From assembly GCF_014204625.1 (NCBI RefSeq), contig NZ_JACHLU010000004.1:62001-126000 (forward strand): 64,000 bases of DNA. Reading direction: 5' to 3'. Positions 55,142-63,483 of the stretch are shown here, one piece after another. The notes below the pieces were generated by a model. The model saw nothing but the letters and a program-made list of their open reading frames with translations, searched no databases and was not told the origin of the DNA. Made by a program: the position numbers and the translations under genes. The stretch comes from Gillisella vitis (lineage in GTDB: Bacteria; Pseudomonadota; Alphaproteobacteria; Rhizobiales; Rhizobiaceae). Position 1 is the stretch's first letter. Every line of letters begins with the position of its first letter.

Positions 55142-55975
55142 ATGACTTACCTTGGTGTATCCGGAATGCAATATTCCGGCAAAAAGTTCCCGGATGCTCG
55201 TATTATCGTTGCAGAAGACTCGAATGTCTTCACATCCATGATAAGTCAGCGGCTCAATGAAATCTTCGATATTGATGTCGAAATTTGCCGGACCTATGAA
55301 GATTTGATGGCAGCAAACGAGCTGTCGGAGGAGCCCGTTACTCTGGCGATCTCCAACATCAACCTTCCTGGCGCTGAAAATGGTGAAGCACTTGAGTATC
55401 TGACAGACTTGAGTATTCCGACAATCGTATTCACCAGTACATTTCACGAGAAGACGCGCGAAAAGCTGATGGCGCAGGACATTGTTGATTATGTTCTGAA
55501 GGATAATATTTTCGCGGTGGAAATGCTGGTTGAGTCTGTATGCCGCTTTCTGACCAATCATGACCATCACGTCTTGATTGTTGATGACAGCCCAACGGCG
55601 CGGGCGCTGCTCTCCAGCCGTCTCAAGCGTTATAATTTCCGCGTGAGCACGGCGGACAGTGGCGCAAAGGCGCTTGAATTGCTGAAAGCCAATTCAGATA
55701 TTGGTCTGGTTGTGACAGATTACAACATGCCGGACATTGATGGTTTTGAGTTGACCCGCCGCATTCGCGCCGTGCGCGGCTCGCACGAGCTTCGCATCAT
55801 TGGTGTTTCATCGTCATCGGATCGGCTGTTGTCTGCACGCTTCCTGAAGGTGGGCGGCAATGATTTCATGTTGCGGCCCTTCATTGATGAAGAGTTCTAC
55901 TGCCGCGTCAATCAGAACCTCGACACGCTTGTGCAGATCCGCGCTGGCCGCAAGAGAAACCAGGCCGCGGCCTGA
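55142..55975 (+). CDS. Double receiver-domain response regulator without output domain
   Basis: A 277-residue protein of two REC domains (about residues 18-135 and 140-265). In the first, the expected phospho-acceptor Asp is Asn (AISNINLPG), so it is probably a pseudo-receiver. The second keeps Asp (VVTDYNMPDIDG), but the conserved Lys of the KP motif is Arg (MLRPF). No output domain follows. The protein is a close parallel of the receiver part of the next gene's product, with matching segments such as SSSSDRLLSARFLK and SSSADRLLSARFLK, so the pair arose by duplication. It probably acts by protein interaction. Confidence 0.88.
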   Translation: MTYLGVSGMQYSGKKFPDARIIVAEDSNVFTSMISQRLNEIFDIDVEICRTYEDLMAANELSEEPVTLAISNINLPGAENGEALEYLTDLSIPTIVFTSTFHEKTREKLMAQDIVDYVLKDNIFAVEMLVESVCRFLTNHDHHVLIVDDSPTARALLSSRLKRYNFRVSTADSGAKALELLKANSDIGLVVTDYNMPDIDGFELTRRIRAVRGSHELRIIGVSSSSDRLLSARFLKVGGNDFMLRPFIDEEFYCRVNQNLDTLVQIRAGRKRNQAAA

Positions 55976-56189
55976 TTGGACCCCATAGGGGTGCGTGACC
56001 TGATTAAATTCTGGACCTGAAACGTGGTTGCGTTTTATCAAATTTAACCACGTTTTATCATGACTTCAGTATACTCTCATTTTCTTATAAAATTAATTGT
56101 TATTGAAAGAATGATGCAGTCATAAACGGCAACTCTCGAAAAGGAGAGCTTGATAAAGGCGTCAGCCTTGTGTTTGTATAAGTGAAAGA

Positions 56190-57560
56190 ATGATTAAGAA
56201 TATTCTGTTTGACCATGATCAGGAACCGCTTGAAGAGCATCTGGTTCCGACACCCGATGCCCCCCCGCCACCTTCGGTTCTTCTGATTGAAGATTCGCGC
56301 TCAATTTCCGTTGTTCTGAAAGAGCGGTTTGAGCTGAATATTGGCGCGCGCGTCACCTGCTGCTTTACGGCTGATGAATGTCAGAAGGTTCTCGAGGCGG
56401 ATGCGTATGGGTTTGATGTTGCCGTGGTTGATCTCAATCTGCCGGGCGCATCCAATGGCGAACTGCTTGATCTCGTTGTCAGTTTGGGCATTCCAGCTGT
56501 TGTTTTTACCGCAACTTTTGACGCCGCTGTGCGCGAGACCATCCTGATGCGGGGTGGTGCCGATTATATCATCAAGGATCACGACAGTGCGCTGGACATG
56601 GTTCAGAGTGCTGTGGAGCGTCTGATCAACAATCCATCCTATAAGCTGCTTGTGGTGGAAGATGGATCGTCGGCGCGCCAGAGCCTTGTGTCTGTGTTGC
56701 GGCGTCAGCGGTTTCAGGTTGTTGAAGCCAAAACCGGACGCGAGGCGCTTGCCCTTTTGGAGCAGCACAGGGACATTTCGCTGGTTTTGACGGACCATTA
56801 TATGCCCGACATGGATGGCTATGAGCTGACACGCAGAATTCGCCGCACGTATTCGAGCGAGGAACTGTGCGTTATCGGCATTTCGTCGTCAGCCGACAGA
56901 TTGCTTTCGGCCCGATTTTTGAAGGCGGGCGCGTGTGATTTTGTCTATCGCCCTTATGTGGTTGAAGAGCTGCAATGCCGAATTGATCTGCATATTCAGG
57001 CATTGTCAAAGATCCGACAATTGCGGATGGCTGCCTTTCAGGATTACCTGACCGGGCTTTTCAACCGGCGCTATTTTTATGACCAAGGCCCCGGTCTGGT
57101 GGAAAAATGCCTGCTGCGCGGACTGCCTTGCGCCGTTGCCATCATGGATATTGATCATTTCAAACAGATCAATGACACCTATGGCCATAATGTCGGCGAC
57201 GATGTGCTCAAACATGTGGCAAAACGCATGGCGACCCTTGCTGAAGGCGTGACTGCGCTGGTGGGACGTCTGGGCGGCGAGGAGTTCGGCATTCTCCTGC
57301 CAGGTATGAGCAATGAGAATGCATTGGCATTTTGCGAGGGCTTACGCAAAGATGTGAAGAATGAAGCCTTGACGATTGATGGGGAGAAGATTTCGGTCAC
57401 AGTCTCAATCGGTCTGGCAGAGGTCAATAGCCGTGAGTATTTTCACAACTATGTCAATGCCGCAGATCAGTGTCTTTATCTGGCCAAGCATTCCGGCCGT
57501 AACTGTGTCTATTCCGAATCCGGCCTTGTTTCAGGAGGCGAAGCACCTGTTGACGCTTGA
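56190..57560 (+). CDS. PleD-like diguanylate cyclase (REC-REC-GGDEF)
   Basis: A 456-residue response regulator. Both receivers keep an acceptor Asp (VAVVDLNLPG; VLTDHYMPDMDG), while the second has Arg for the conserved Lys (YRPY). The GGDEF domain begins DYLTGLFNRRYFYDQGP, with the active site GRLGGEEFGILLPG, so it should make cyclic di-GMP from GTP. The inhibitory RxxD site five residues before GGEEF is absent (GVTA instead), which suggests no product inhibition. It follows the double-receiver gene by 214 bases and could act with it. Cyclic di-GMP control of motility or biofilm is inferred. Confidence 0.92.
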   Translation: MIKNILFDHDQEPLEEHLVPTPDAPPPPSVLLIEDSRSISVVLKERFELNIGARVTCCFTADECQKVLEADAYGFDVAVVDLNLPGASNGELLDLVVSLGIPAVVFTATFDAAVRETILMRGGADYIIKDHDSALDMVQSAVERLINNPSYKLLVVEDGSSARQSLVSVLRRQRFQVVEAKTGREALALLEQHRDISLVLTDHYMPDMDGYELTRRIRRTYSSEELCVIGISSSADRLLSARFLKAGACDFVYRPYVVEELQCRIDLHIQALSKIRQLRMAAFQDYLTGLFNRRYFYDQGPGLVEKCLLRGLPCAVAIMDIDHFKQINDTYGHNVGDDVLKHVAKRMATLAEGVTALVGRLGGEEFGILLPGMSNENALAFCEGLRKDVKNEALTIDGEKISVTVSIGLAEVNSREYFHNYVNAADQCLYLAKHSGRNCVYSESGLVSGGEAPVDA

Positions 57561-57685
57561 GAAAGGCGTTGACCGGCTTTGGCTGTGCGAAGACCTGTTG
57601 CTTGTTTGAGGAAAGTTGCAACAGGCGGTGGCCGCTTGGGCGCAGCGTGGTATAAGAACCTCCTGTTTGTCAGGATTCGGTAAGA

Positions 57686-58612
57686 ATGGCCCCAATTATT
57701 TCCATCCGCGACCTCACCAAAACCTATGCCAATGGTTTTTCTGCGCTGAAAGGCGTTTCTCTCGATATTGAGGAAGGTGAAATTCTGGCTCTGCTTGGGC
57801 CAAACGGCGCTGGCAAAACCACGATGATTTCCATCATCTGCGGCATCGTAAACCCGACATCGGGTCAGGTGATGGTGGGTGGCTTTGATGTGGTGAAGAG
57901 TTTTCGCCAGACCCGCTCGATGATTGGCCTCGTGCCTCAGGAATTGACCACCGACCAGTTTGAGTCCGTATGGAACACGGTAAGCTTTTCCCGTGGGCTT
58001 CATGGCTGCAAGGCCAATCCGGCCTATATTGAGACCGTGCTGAAATCGCTGTCTCTTTGGGAAAAACGCAACAGTGCCCTGCGCGAGCTGTCGGGCGGCA
58101 TGAAGCGGCGGGTTCTGATCGCCAAGGCTTTGTCGCATGAGCCGAAAGTGCTGTTTCTGGACGAGCCAACGGCGGGCGTGGATGTGGCGCTGCGGCGCGA
58201 TATGTGGAGTCTTGTGTCTGATCTGCGCCGTCAGGGCGTGACCATCATTCTCACCACCCATTACATTGAAGAGGCAGAGGAAATTGCCGACCGGGTTGGC
58301 ATTGTCAACAAGGGCCAGTTGCTGCTGGTGGAGGAAAAGGCCAAGCTGATGGGCAAGCTGGGCCGCAAGCAGATGGTGCTGGATCTGGTCGAGCCATTGA
58401 AAAGCATTCCCGGACGGCTGGACGAGTGGGATTTGACGCTGGCTGCCGACGGTCGCCAGATTGTCTATGATTATCAGCCTCAGGCAACGCCCGGCTCATT
58501 GATGGCGCTGCTGGCCGCGCTGGAAACCTCCAGCATCACGGTGTCTGACATGGCCAGCCGCCAGACCTCGCTTGAGGATATTTTTGTATCGATGACGGGA
58601 GAGAAGGCATGA
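57686..58612 (+). CDS. ABC transporter ATP-binding protein (NodI/DrrA-like exporter)
   Basis: A 308-residue ATPase of the ABC-2 export type. Walker A LGPNGAGKTTMISIICGIV, Q-loop GLVPQELTTDQFE, signature LRELSGGMKRRVLIAKAL, Walker B VLFLDEPTAGVDVALRR and switch His TTHYIEEAEEIADRV are intact. The extra C-terminal 90 residues are typical of the NodI/DrrA group. Its stop overlaps the start of the permease gene by 4 bases. The substrate could be a lipid, polysaccharide or drug; NodI itself would be expected only beside nod genes, which are absent. Confidence 0.9.
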   Translation: MAPIISIRDLTKTYANGFSALKGVSLDIEEGEILALLGPNGAGKTTMISIICGIVNPTSGQVMVGGFDVVKSFRQTRSMIGLVPQELTTDQFESVWNTVSFSRGLHGCKANPAYIETVLKSLSLWEKRNSALRELSGGMKRRVLIAKALSHEPKVLFLDEPTAGVDVALRRDMWSLVSDLRRQGVTIILTTHYIEEAEEIADRVGIVNKGQLLLVEEKAKLMGKLGRKQMVLDLVEPLKSIPGRLDEWDLTLAADGRQIVYDYQPQATPGSLMALLAALETSSITVSDMASRQTSLEDIFVSMTGEKA

Positions 58613-59370
58613 ACGCCTACGCCATCTGGGCCATTTACCGATATGAAATGAACCGTCTTGGCCGCACCATCATGCAGAGCGTGATTTCGCCAGTGGTGTC
58701 CACATCGCTTTATTTTATCGTTTTTGGTGCCGCCATTGGTGCGCGTATGGAGACGGGCACAGATGTTGCCTATGGCGGCTTTATCACGCCGGGGCTGATC
58801 ATGCTGGCGCTGGTGACGCAATCGATCCAGTCGGGCCAGACTGCGATTTATTTTCCCAAATTTACCGGCACGATTTATGAAATTCTCTCTGCGCCCATAG
58901 CCTTGAGCGAAATTCTGATCGGCTATGTCGGGGCCGCTGCCACCAAGGGCATGATTGTCGCTTTGATCATTCTGGCAACATCCGGTTTCTTCGTTGATAT
59001 TCGTGTGGATCACCCGTTGATGATGCTGCTGTTCATGGTGCTCACGGCGGTGTCGTTTTCGCTGGCGGGCTTTATTCTCGGCATTTGGGCCAAGAATTTC
59101 GAGCAGCTCAGTCTGGTGCCGATGCTGGTTGTGCCACCGCTGACATTTTTGGGTGGCACGTTTTACTCCGTCACTGCCCTGCCGCCCTTCTGGCAGGTTG
59201 TCAGCCATTTTAACCCGGTGTTCTATCTGGTCAGCGGCTTTCGCTGGAGCTTTTTCTCGCAGGCTGATGTCAACCCCATGATCAGTCTGGCCATGGTGGG
59301 GGTGTTTTTAGGACTGTGCCTGCTGGTTTGCGGCTGGATGTTCCGCTCTGGCTACAAGCTCAAGTCTTGA
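58609..59370 (+). CDS. ABC-2 type exporter permease
   Basis: A 253-residue membrane protein with six hydrophobic segments, beginning MNAYAIWAIYRYEMNRLGRT. The region FLGGTFYSVTALPPFWQVVS with FNPVFYLVSGFRW is the ABC-2 signature. It dimerises with the ATPase encoded just upstream; the ATGA overlap indicates coupled translation. It converges on the aspartic protease gene with a repeat in between. Confidence 0.9.
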   Translation: MNAYAIWAIYRYEMNRLGRTIMQSVISPVVSTSLYFIVFGAAIGARMETGTDVAYGGFITPGLIMLALVTQSIQSGQTAIYFPKFTGTIYEILSAPIALSEILIGYVGAAATKGMIVALIILATSGFFVDIRVDHPLMMLLFMVLTAVSFSLAGFILGIWAKNFEQLSLVPMLVVPPLTFLGGTFYSVTALPPFWQVVSHFNPVFYLVSGFRWSFFSQADVNPMISLAMVGVFLGLCLLVCGWMFRSGYKLKS

Positions 59371-59377
59371 GTGATAG

Positions 59378-59422
59378 GTTTGTCAGGGAAAGCCGTATTT
59401 CAACTTTTCTTGACAGACTCTA
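59378..59422. repeat. Palindromic repeat (GTTTGTC...GACAGACTCTAA type)
   Basis: GTTTGTC (59378-59384) and GACAGAC (59412-59418) enclose GGGAAAGCCG and TTTCAACTTTTC. A second copy of this type lies at 62371-62420. It fills the 49-base gap between two convergent genes, where it may terminate both. Confidence 0.55.
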
Positions 59423-60127
59423 ATCCGTCAAGCGCAACTCGTCGCCGCGAATTTGCATGATGTCGAGTGTTGATAGAAAGCTCATGCCCAGCAAGCCGCC
59501 TTGCAGCCGTCCTGGCTGGGTCACCAGCGCGCGCACATCATTGCGAATAATCGGCCCAATGGCCACCTGGCGCAAACGCACAGGAGCGGCCAGCGCATCG
59601 CCATTGGCGGTGCTGACGGTGACGCCATAGTTCAGATCATCCGGGTTTATGCCCAGTTTTGCGGCATCTTCGGCGCGCAACACCACAGCGCTTGCGCCGG
59701 TATCGACCATCATCGGCAGATCAACGCCATTGATGGAAACTTTGGTGGCAAAATGGCCGCTGTTGTCGCGCTGAAGAATAATCTGGTTCTGGTCATCGCT
59801 GGTGGTGGTGACCACGGCATGGCCGGGGATCAGCCCCGCCAAAACCCGGTCGGCTATGGCTGATGCATCATTGCGGTAGGTATAGCCAATCACCAGCACC
59901 AGCGCGATCAACGCCCACCAGACTGCAAACCGCAGGCTTTGCCCCAGATTTCGTTGGCCGACAACAATGCCCGCCGACAACAACAGCACAAACGGCACCA
60001 ATGCCACCATGCGCGCAAAACTGTCATTGTCCATGCCGAAGCTCTGGCCGGTATCGCGGTTGATGAACAACACCACAAGGCCGGTTGCCAAAATGGCCAT
60101 GACAACACCAAACAAGCCGGGCCTCAT
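59420..60127 (-). CDS. Retropepsin-like aspartic protease, TIGR02281-type (clan AA)
   Basis: A 235-residue membrane-anchored protein. Three hydrophobic segments in the first 100 residues (LFGVVMAILATGLVVLFI; ALVPFVLLLSAGIVVG; ALIALVLVIGYTY) precede a single retropepsin-like domain with the active-site motif LPMMVDTGASAVVLRAED and the closing GLLGMSFLSTLDIMQ. The ATG at 60127 overlaps the stop of the DUF1289 gene by 4 bases. The substrate is unknown; the protease domain should face the periplasm. DUF1289 followed by this protease is a common rhizobial pair. Confidence 0.87.
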   Translation of the reverse strand: MRPGLFGVVMAILATGLVVLFINRDTGQSFGMDNDSFARMVALVPFVLLLSAGIVVGQRNLGQSLRFAVWWALIALVLVIGYTYRNDASAIADRVLAGLIPGHAVVTTTSDDQNQIILQRDNSGHFATKVSINGVDLPMMVDTGASAVVLRAEDAAKLGINPDDLNYGVTVSTANGDALAAPVRLRQVAIGPIIRNDVRALVTQPGRLQGGLLGMSFLSTLDIMQIRGDELRLTD

Positions 60128-60321
60128 GGTTTGATCCTTTCGTTCCTCATCCGGTCTGGTAGCGCCGCCATGATGGTGCGGCGGGTGGCTGGAGGATAGC
60201 TTGACCATGCCGCAATCTCATCAAGGCTGCGGCCACAGCCCAGACAAAGCCCGTTTTGCGGGTCAATGGAACAGATGCCGGTGCAGGGTGACAAGACGGG
60301 GAGGGATGCTTGATGAGTCAT
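60124..60321 (-). CDS. DUF1289 domain-containing protein
   Basis: A 65-residue protein with the DUF1289 signature SPCTGICSIDPQNGLCLGCG followed by RSLDEIAAW. The four Cys suggest a small metal site, zinc or iron-sulfur. It is translationally coupled to the aspartic protease gene downstream and begins 7 bases after the cobS stop, on the same strand. Role unknown. Confidence 0.88.
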   Translation of the reverse strand: MTHQASLPVLSPCTGICSIDPQNGLCLGCGRSLDEIAAWSSYPPATRRTIMAALPDRMRNERIKP

Positions 60322-60328
60322 CGTGGTT

Positions 60329-61114
60329 CTACAATGTAATGGACAATGCTGCCAGCGCCATCATCTCGCAGATTTGCTGGGTTGCGCCAATGGTGTCGCC
60401 CGTCTGGCCACCCAGTTTGCGCTGCACGTACAGTTGAAAGCCATAGGCTGCGGCGGCGCTGATGATCAGGCAGACAACAAGCGGATGAAAGCCGGCAAAA
60501 GGCACGATTGTAACGGCAGCAACGCCGATGCCGAACGCAAGTGCGGTATAAAGTGCCTTGTCGTCAGGTTTTCCCAAAGACGCTGCAACCCCATCAGGCC
60601 GGGCCGGGGGCAGGGAATGCCAATGCCACACCATCAATGCGCGGCTGAGGGCGGCAACCCCGATCAGGCACAGTGCCACATTGATGGGAGCCACGGTCTG
60701 GATCAAGGAGGCGATCGCTGAAACCTTGATGCCGAGTGACAGCAGCAGCGCCAGAACGCCATAGGAGCCAACCCGGCTATCCTTCATGATCGAGAGCGAT
60801 TTTTCGCGGCTGGCACCACCACCGAGGCCATCGGCACAATCGGCGAGGCCATCTTCATGCAGGGCACCGGAGAGCAGGATTTGCACCGTGACTGCCGCAA
60901 AAGCGGCCAGCGTTGTATTGGCATCAAAACCGACAAGCAGCGCCAGAAACAGCCCGGCCGGTGCCGCAATCACCACACCGGCCAGAGGAAACGCGCGCGG
61001 CGTGCGGCTCATCTCGCCGGAATGCCCCTCGAAAAACCGGGCAGCAACCGGCAGACGGCTCAGAAAGCCGAGAGACCGGGCCAGATCCGTGATCAGCGCG
61101 CTTAATTCTTTCAC
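60329..61114 (-). CDS. cobS: Adenosylcobinamide-GDP ribazoletransferase (CobS)
   Basis: A 261-residue integral membrane enzyme that joins alpha-ribazole to adenosylcobinamide-GDP, the final assembly step of cobalamin. Motifs: LARSLGFLSRLPVAARFFEG, FPLAGVVIAAPAGLFLALL, and GALHEDGLADCADGLGGGAS with the catalytic acidic residues, then KSLSIMKDSRVGSYGVLALL. Many hydrophobic segments follow. It is divergent from cobT, which makes the alpha-ribazole phosphate precursor, 182 bases away. Confidence 0.95.
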   Translation of the reverse strand: MKELSALITDLARSLGFLSRLPVAARFFEGHSGEMSRTPRAFPLAGVVIAAPAGLFLALLVGFDANTTLAAFAAVTVQILLSGALHEDGLADCADGLGGGASREKSLSIMKDSRVGSYGVLALLLSLGIKVSAIASLIQTVAPINVALCLIGVAALSRALMVWHWHSLPPARPDGVAASLGKPDDKALYTALAFGIGVAAVTIVPFAGFHPLVVCLIISAAAAYGFQLYVQRKLGGQTGDTIGATQQICEMMALAALSITL

Positions 61115-61296
61115 CCGTCATTCCTTTGTTTTCTATCGCAACAGATAGTGTACCTGCCGGTATTGTCCAGTTCGTATTGCACACCCGTCATGCCGCCATG
61201 CGGCGAGTTTGCTTTTTCGGTTGTTGGAAAGCGGCGCTGTGTTTAAGAAGGGGCACCAAAGCCTGATTTGTGCAAAAATATAAGAAAGCCTGCCTG

Positions 61297-62340
61297 ATGA
61301 GTGTTACCGGCCTGCCTTTTGATGACTTCCGTGTGCTGCTGCGCGATTTGCCGGGGCCAGATACCCATGCGCTTGCCAGCGCCCGTGCGCGTGATCGGCA
61401 ATTGACCAAGCCTGCTGGCTCCCTTGGCCGTCTGGAAGAAATTGCCATGTGGCTGGCCGCATGGAGCGGCCGTGCTCCTGCCGTGAACCGGCCTCTGGTG
61501 GCGATTTTTGCCGGAAACCACGGCGTGACCAAACATGGCATTACGCCTTTCCCATCCTCTGTAACGCAGCAGATGGTCGAAAATTTTGCCGCAGGCGGCG
61601 CTGCCATCAACCAGATTTGCGTCACCCACGATCTGGGCCTGAAGATTTTTGATCTGGCGCTGGATTATCCAACCGGCGACATCACCTGTGAACCAGCCCT
61701 GTCCGAGCGCGATTGCGCCGCCACCATGGCCTTTGGCATGGAGGCGATTGCAGGCGGCACGGATCTGCTCTGCCTTGGTGAAATGGGCATTGGCAACACC
61801 ACCATTGCGGCTGCCATCAATCTGGCCCTTTACGGCGGCACTGCCGAGGACTGGGTTGGGCCGGGCACCGGCTCTGAAGGCGAGGTGCTGGCGCGCAAAA
61901 TTGATGCGGTGAAAAAGGCCGTGGCTTTCCACCGCGATCACCTGTCTGACCCGCTGGAAGTGATGCGCCGCCTGGGTGGCCGCGAAATTGCCGCGATGGC
62001 CGGAGCCATTCTGGCCGCGCGCGTTGAGCGTATTCCGGTGCTGATTGACGGCTATGTGGCAACGGCCGCCGCCGCGATTTTGAAAGCCGCCAATCCCTCC
62101 GCGCTGGACCATTGCCTGATTGGCCATGTCTCTGGCGAACCGGGTCACCTCAAGGCCATCGACCGGCTTGGCAAGACACCCTTGCTGGCGCTGGGAATGC
62201 GGCTGGGCGAGGGCACAGGAGCAGCCCTTGCGGCAGGCATTGTCAAGGCGGCAGCCGCCTGCCATGCAGGCATGGCCACCTTTGAGCAGGCTGGTGTGTC
62301 CAACGCTGACAGCCACGAGAGTCTGTCAGCTTCAGATTGA
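61297..62340 (+). CDS. cobT: Nicotinate-nucleotide-dimethylbenzimidazole phosphoribosyltransferase (CobT/CobU type)
   Basis: A 347-residue enzyme that activates dimethylbenzimidazole to alpha-ribazole 5'-phosphate for the lower ligand of cobalamin. Motifs: LTKPAGSLGRLEEIAMWLAA, FAGNHGVTKHGITPFPSSVT, GEMGIGNTTIAAAI, and GRLxGxE-like GGREIAAMAGAILAA, with the last active-site region LALGMRLGEGTGAALA. The ATG at 61297 gives the normal N-terminus. In Pseudomonas denitrificans nomenclature it is CobU. Its last codons and stop lie inside a 41-base palindromic repeat, so the tail SDSHESLSASD is repeat-derived. Confidence 0.94.
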   Translation: MSVTGLPFDDFRVLLRDLPGPDTHALASARARDRQLTKPAGSLGRLEEIAMWLAAWSGRAPAVNRPLVAIFAGNHGVTKHGITPFPSSVTQQMVENFAAGGAAINQICVTHDLGLKIFDLALDYPTGDITCEPALSERDCAATMAFGMEAIAGGTDLLCLGEMGIGNTTIAAAINLALYGGTAEDWVGPGTGSEGEVLARKIDAVKKAVAFHRDHLSDPLEVMRRLGGREIAAMAGAILAARVERIPVLIDGYVATAAAAILKAANPSALDHCLIGHVSGEPGHLKAIDRLGKTPLLALGMRLGEGTGAALAAGIVKAAAACHAGMATFEQAGVSNADSHESLSASD

Positions 62341-62356
62341 ACCAGACAGACTCTCG
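62316..62356. repeat. 41-base palindrome spanning the end of cobT
   Basis: CGAGAGTCTGTC (62316-62327) and GACAGACTCTCG (62345-62356) are perfect arms around a TTCAGATTGAA centre. Length and design match the palindrome at 45575-45615. The element supplies the last eight codons and the stop codon of cobT. Confidence 0.8.
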
Positions 62357-62370
62357 TTTTTCTTGTTGTC

Positions 62371-62420
62371 GTTTGTCTTATCGGGAAAACCGGATTCCAC
62401 TTTTCCCTGACAAACTCTAA
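62371..62420. repeat. Palindromic repeat (GTTTGTC...GACAAACTCTAA type)
   Basis: GTTTGTC (62371-62377) and GACAAAC (62409-62415) enclose CGGGAAAACCGGATTCCAC and TTTTCCC. It is the same type as 59378-59422 and directly follows the 41-base palindrome in the cobT-dgkA gap. Confidence 0.55.
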
Positions 62421-62438
62421 CCCAGAGGCTGCGCAACG

Positions 62439-62834
62439 ATGACGGACCATAACGCTGCGCCGTTTTCCAAACAAACCGGATTTGCCCATCTGTGGGCGGC
62501 AACCCGCTATTCCATTCAGGGCTTGCGCCGCCTGATGGCAGAGGCCGCTTTCAGGCATGAAGTGCTGCTCGTGGGGGCGGCTCTCGCCTTGTTTGCTGTT
62601 TGCGGGGCAGCGTTGACGCACTATCTTTGCTTGCTCATGCTCGCGCTGGTGCTGTTTGCTGTCGAGGCACTGAACACGGCAATTGAGGAGGTTATTGACC
62701 GAATCTCGCCGGAGTTTTCCGAAGTGGGGCGCAACGCCAAGGATCTTGGCTCTTTTGCCGTGTCCTGCGTTTTACTCGCCAACCTGCTTTATATCGGTTG
62801 GGTGGTGTTTTTTGTGACCGACTGGTTCGTATGA
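62439..62834 (+). CDS. dgkA: Diacylglycerol kinase (DgkA)
   Basis: A small 131-residue integral membrane kinase with three membrane helices. The conserved segment LFAVEALNTAIEEVIDRISP, with its catalytic Glu residues, and AKDLGSFAVSCVLLANL are typical. The enzyme phosphorylates diacylglycerol released by glucan or phosphoethanolamine transfer, returning it to phosphatidate synthesis. The next small gene starts 10 bases downstream and is probably co-transcribed. Confidence 0.93.
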   Translation: MTDHNAAPFSKQTGFAHLWAATRYSIQGLRRLMAEAAFRHEVLLVGAALALFAVCGAALTHYLCLLMLALVLFAVEALNTAIEEVIDRISPEFSEVGRNAKDLGSFAVSCVLLANLLYIGWVVFFVTDWFV

Positions 62835-62844
62835 GGATAGAGAT

Positions 62845-63087
62845 ATGAAGCGTATTCTGCGACTTTTGATGATTATGGCGATCGCAGGTTTGGTTATCTT
62901 CGGCTCTCGTTGGTATAATTATGTCACCAACACCGAAAGCCCGTATCAGGAGGTTGGTATCGATATTAACAGCCGTCTGCCCGACCCGTTTAACAAATGG
63001 GGATGCGACCGCCTGCACGCCACATTCGGCAACGTCCTGCCGCCTTACGGCTGCCAAAGCCCAACAGATGCCCGGCAGTGGCGGTGA
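62845..63087 (+). CDS. Small membrane-anchored protein, unknown function
   Basis: An 80-residue protein with one N-terminal hydrophobic helix (ILRLLMIMAIAGLVIFGSRW) and a polar C-terminal part of about 55 residues containing two Cys (WGCDRLHATFGN, PPYGCQSP). The ATG at 62845 follows GAGGATAGAG. I do not recognise a family. The two Cys could form a disulfide in the periplasm if the anchor is an uncleaved signal sequence. Probably in an operon with dgkA. Confidence 0.65.
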   Translation: MKRILRLLMIMAIAGLVIFGSRWYNYVTNTESPYQEVGIDINSRLPDPFNKWGCDRLHATFGNVLPPYGCQSPTDARQWR

Positions 63088-63206
63088 TGTGGGGGCACTG
63101 ATCCGGGATAAGTCTGGAAAAAAATCAAAGAGTGTCGATAACCCCCTTGCGCTCAAGATCAATCCGTTCTAAATGCCCGTCACCACACGCTTTTAAGTAT
63201 TGGAAT

Positions 63207-63280
63207 GGCCTCGTGGCGGAGTGGTTACGCAGAGGACTGCAAATCCTTGCACCCCGGTTCGATTCCGGGCGAGGCCTCCA
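63207..63280 (+). tRNA. tRNA-Cys (GCA)
   Basis: A 74-base cloverleaf: acceptor GGCCTCG pairs with CGAGGCC, the anticodon loop CTGCAAA gives GCA, the T-arm is CCCGGTTCGATTCCGGG, and CCA is encoded at 63278-63280. Confidence 0.97.
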
Positions 63281-63483
63281 TTCCCTTCTTTCTCAAACAT
63301 GAATATCCAGACGATAGATAGTCGTTTCGGGTTTGGCTTATCTGTTGTATCTTGTGATTTTTACGGTGTTTTGTGTGCATTGCCAGAGATTCTGCACGGC
63401 AACCGATGACATGGCTTGAAAGCTGCTCGCCAGCCGATTAAACACGGATGGAAATGTAACCCAGTGTGAGATGGGCAAAGACT

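Noticed and set aside
57686..59370. NodIJ nodulation-factor exporter.
   Set aside because: The ATPase and permease resemble NodI/NodJ, but no nod genes or nod-box are near, and general ABC-2 exporters share these motifs.
61115..61296. Possible cobalamin riboswitch between cobS and cobT.
   Set aside because: The 182 bases lack a recognisable B12-box and are too short for the usual element plus promoters in both directions.
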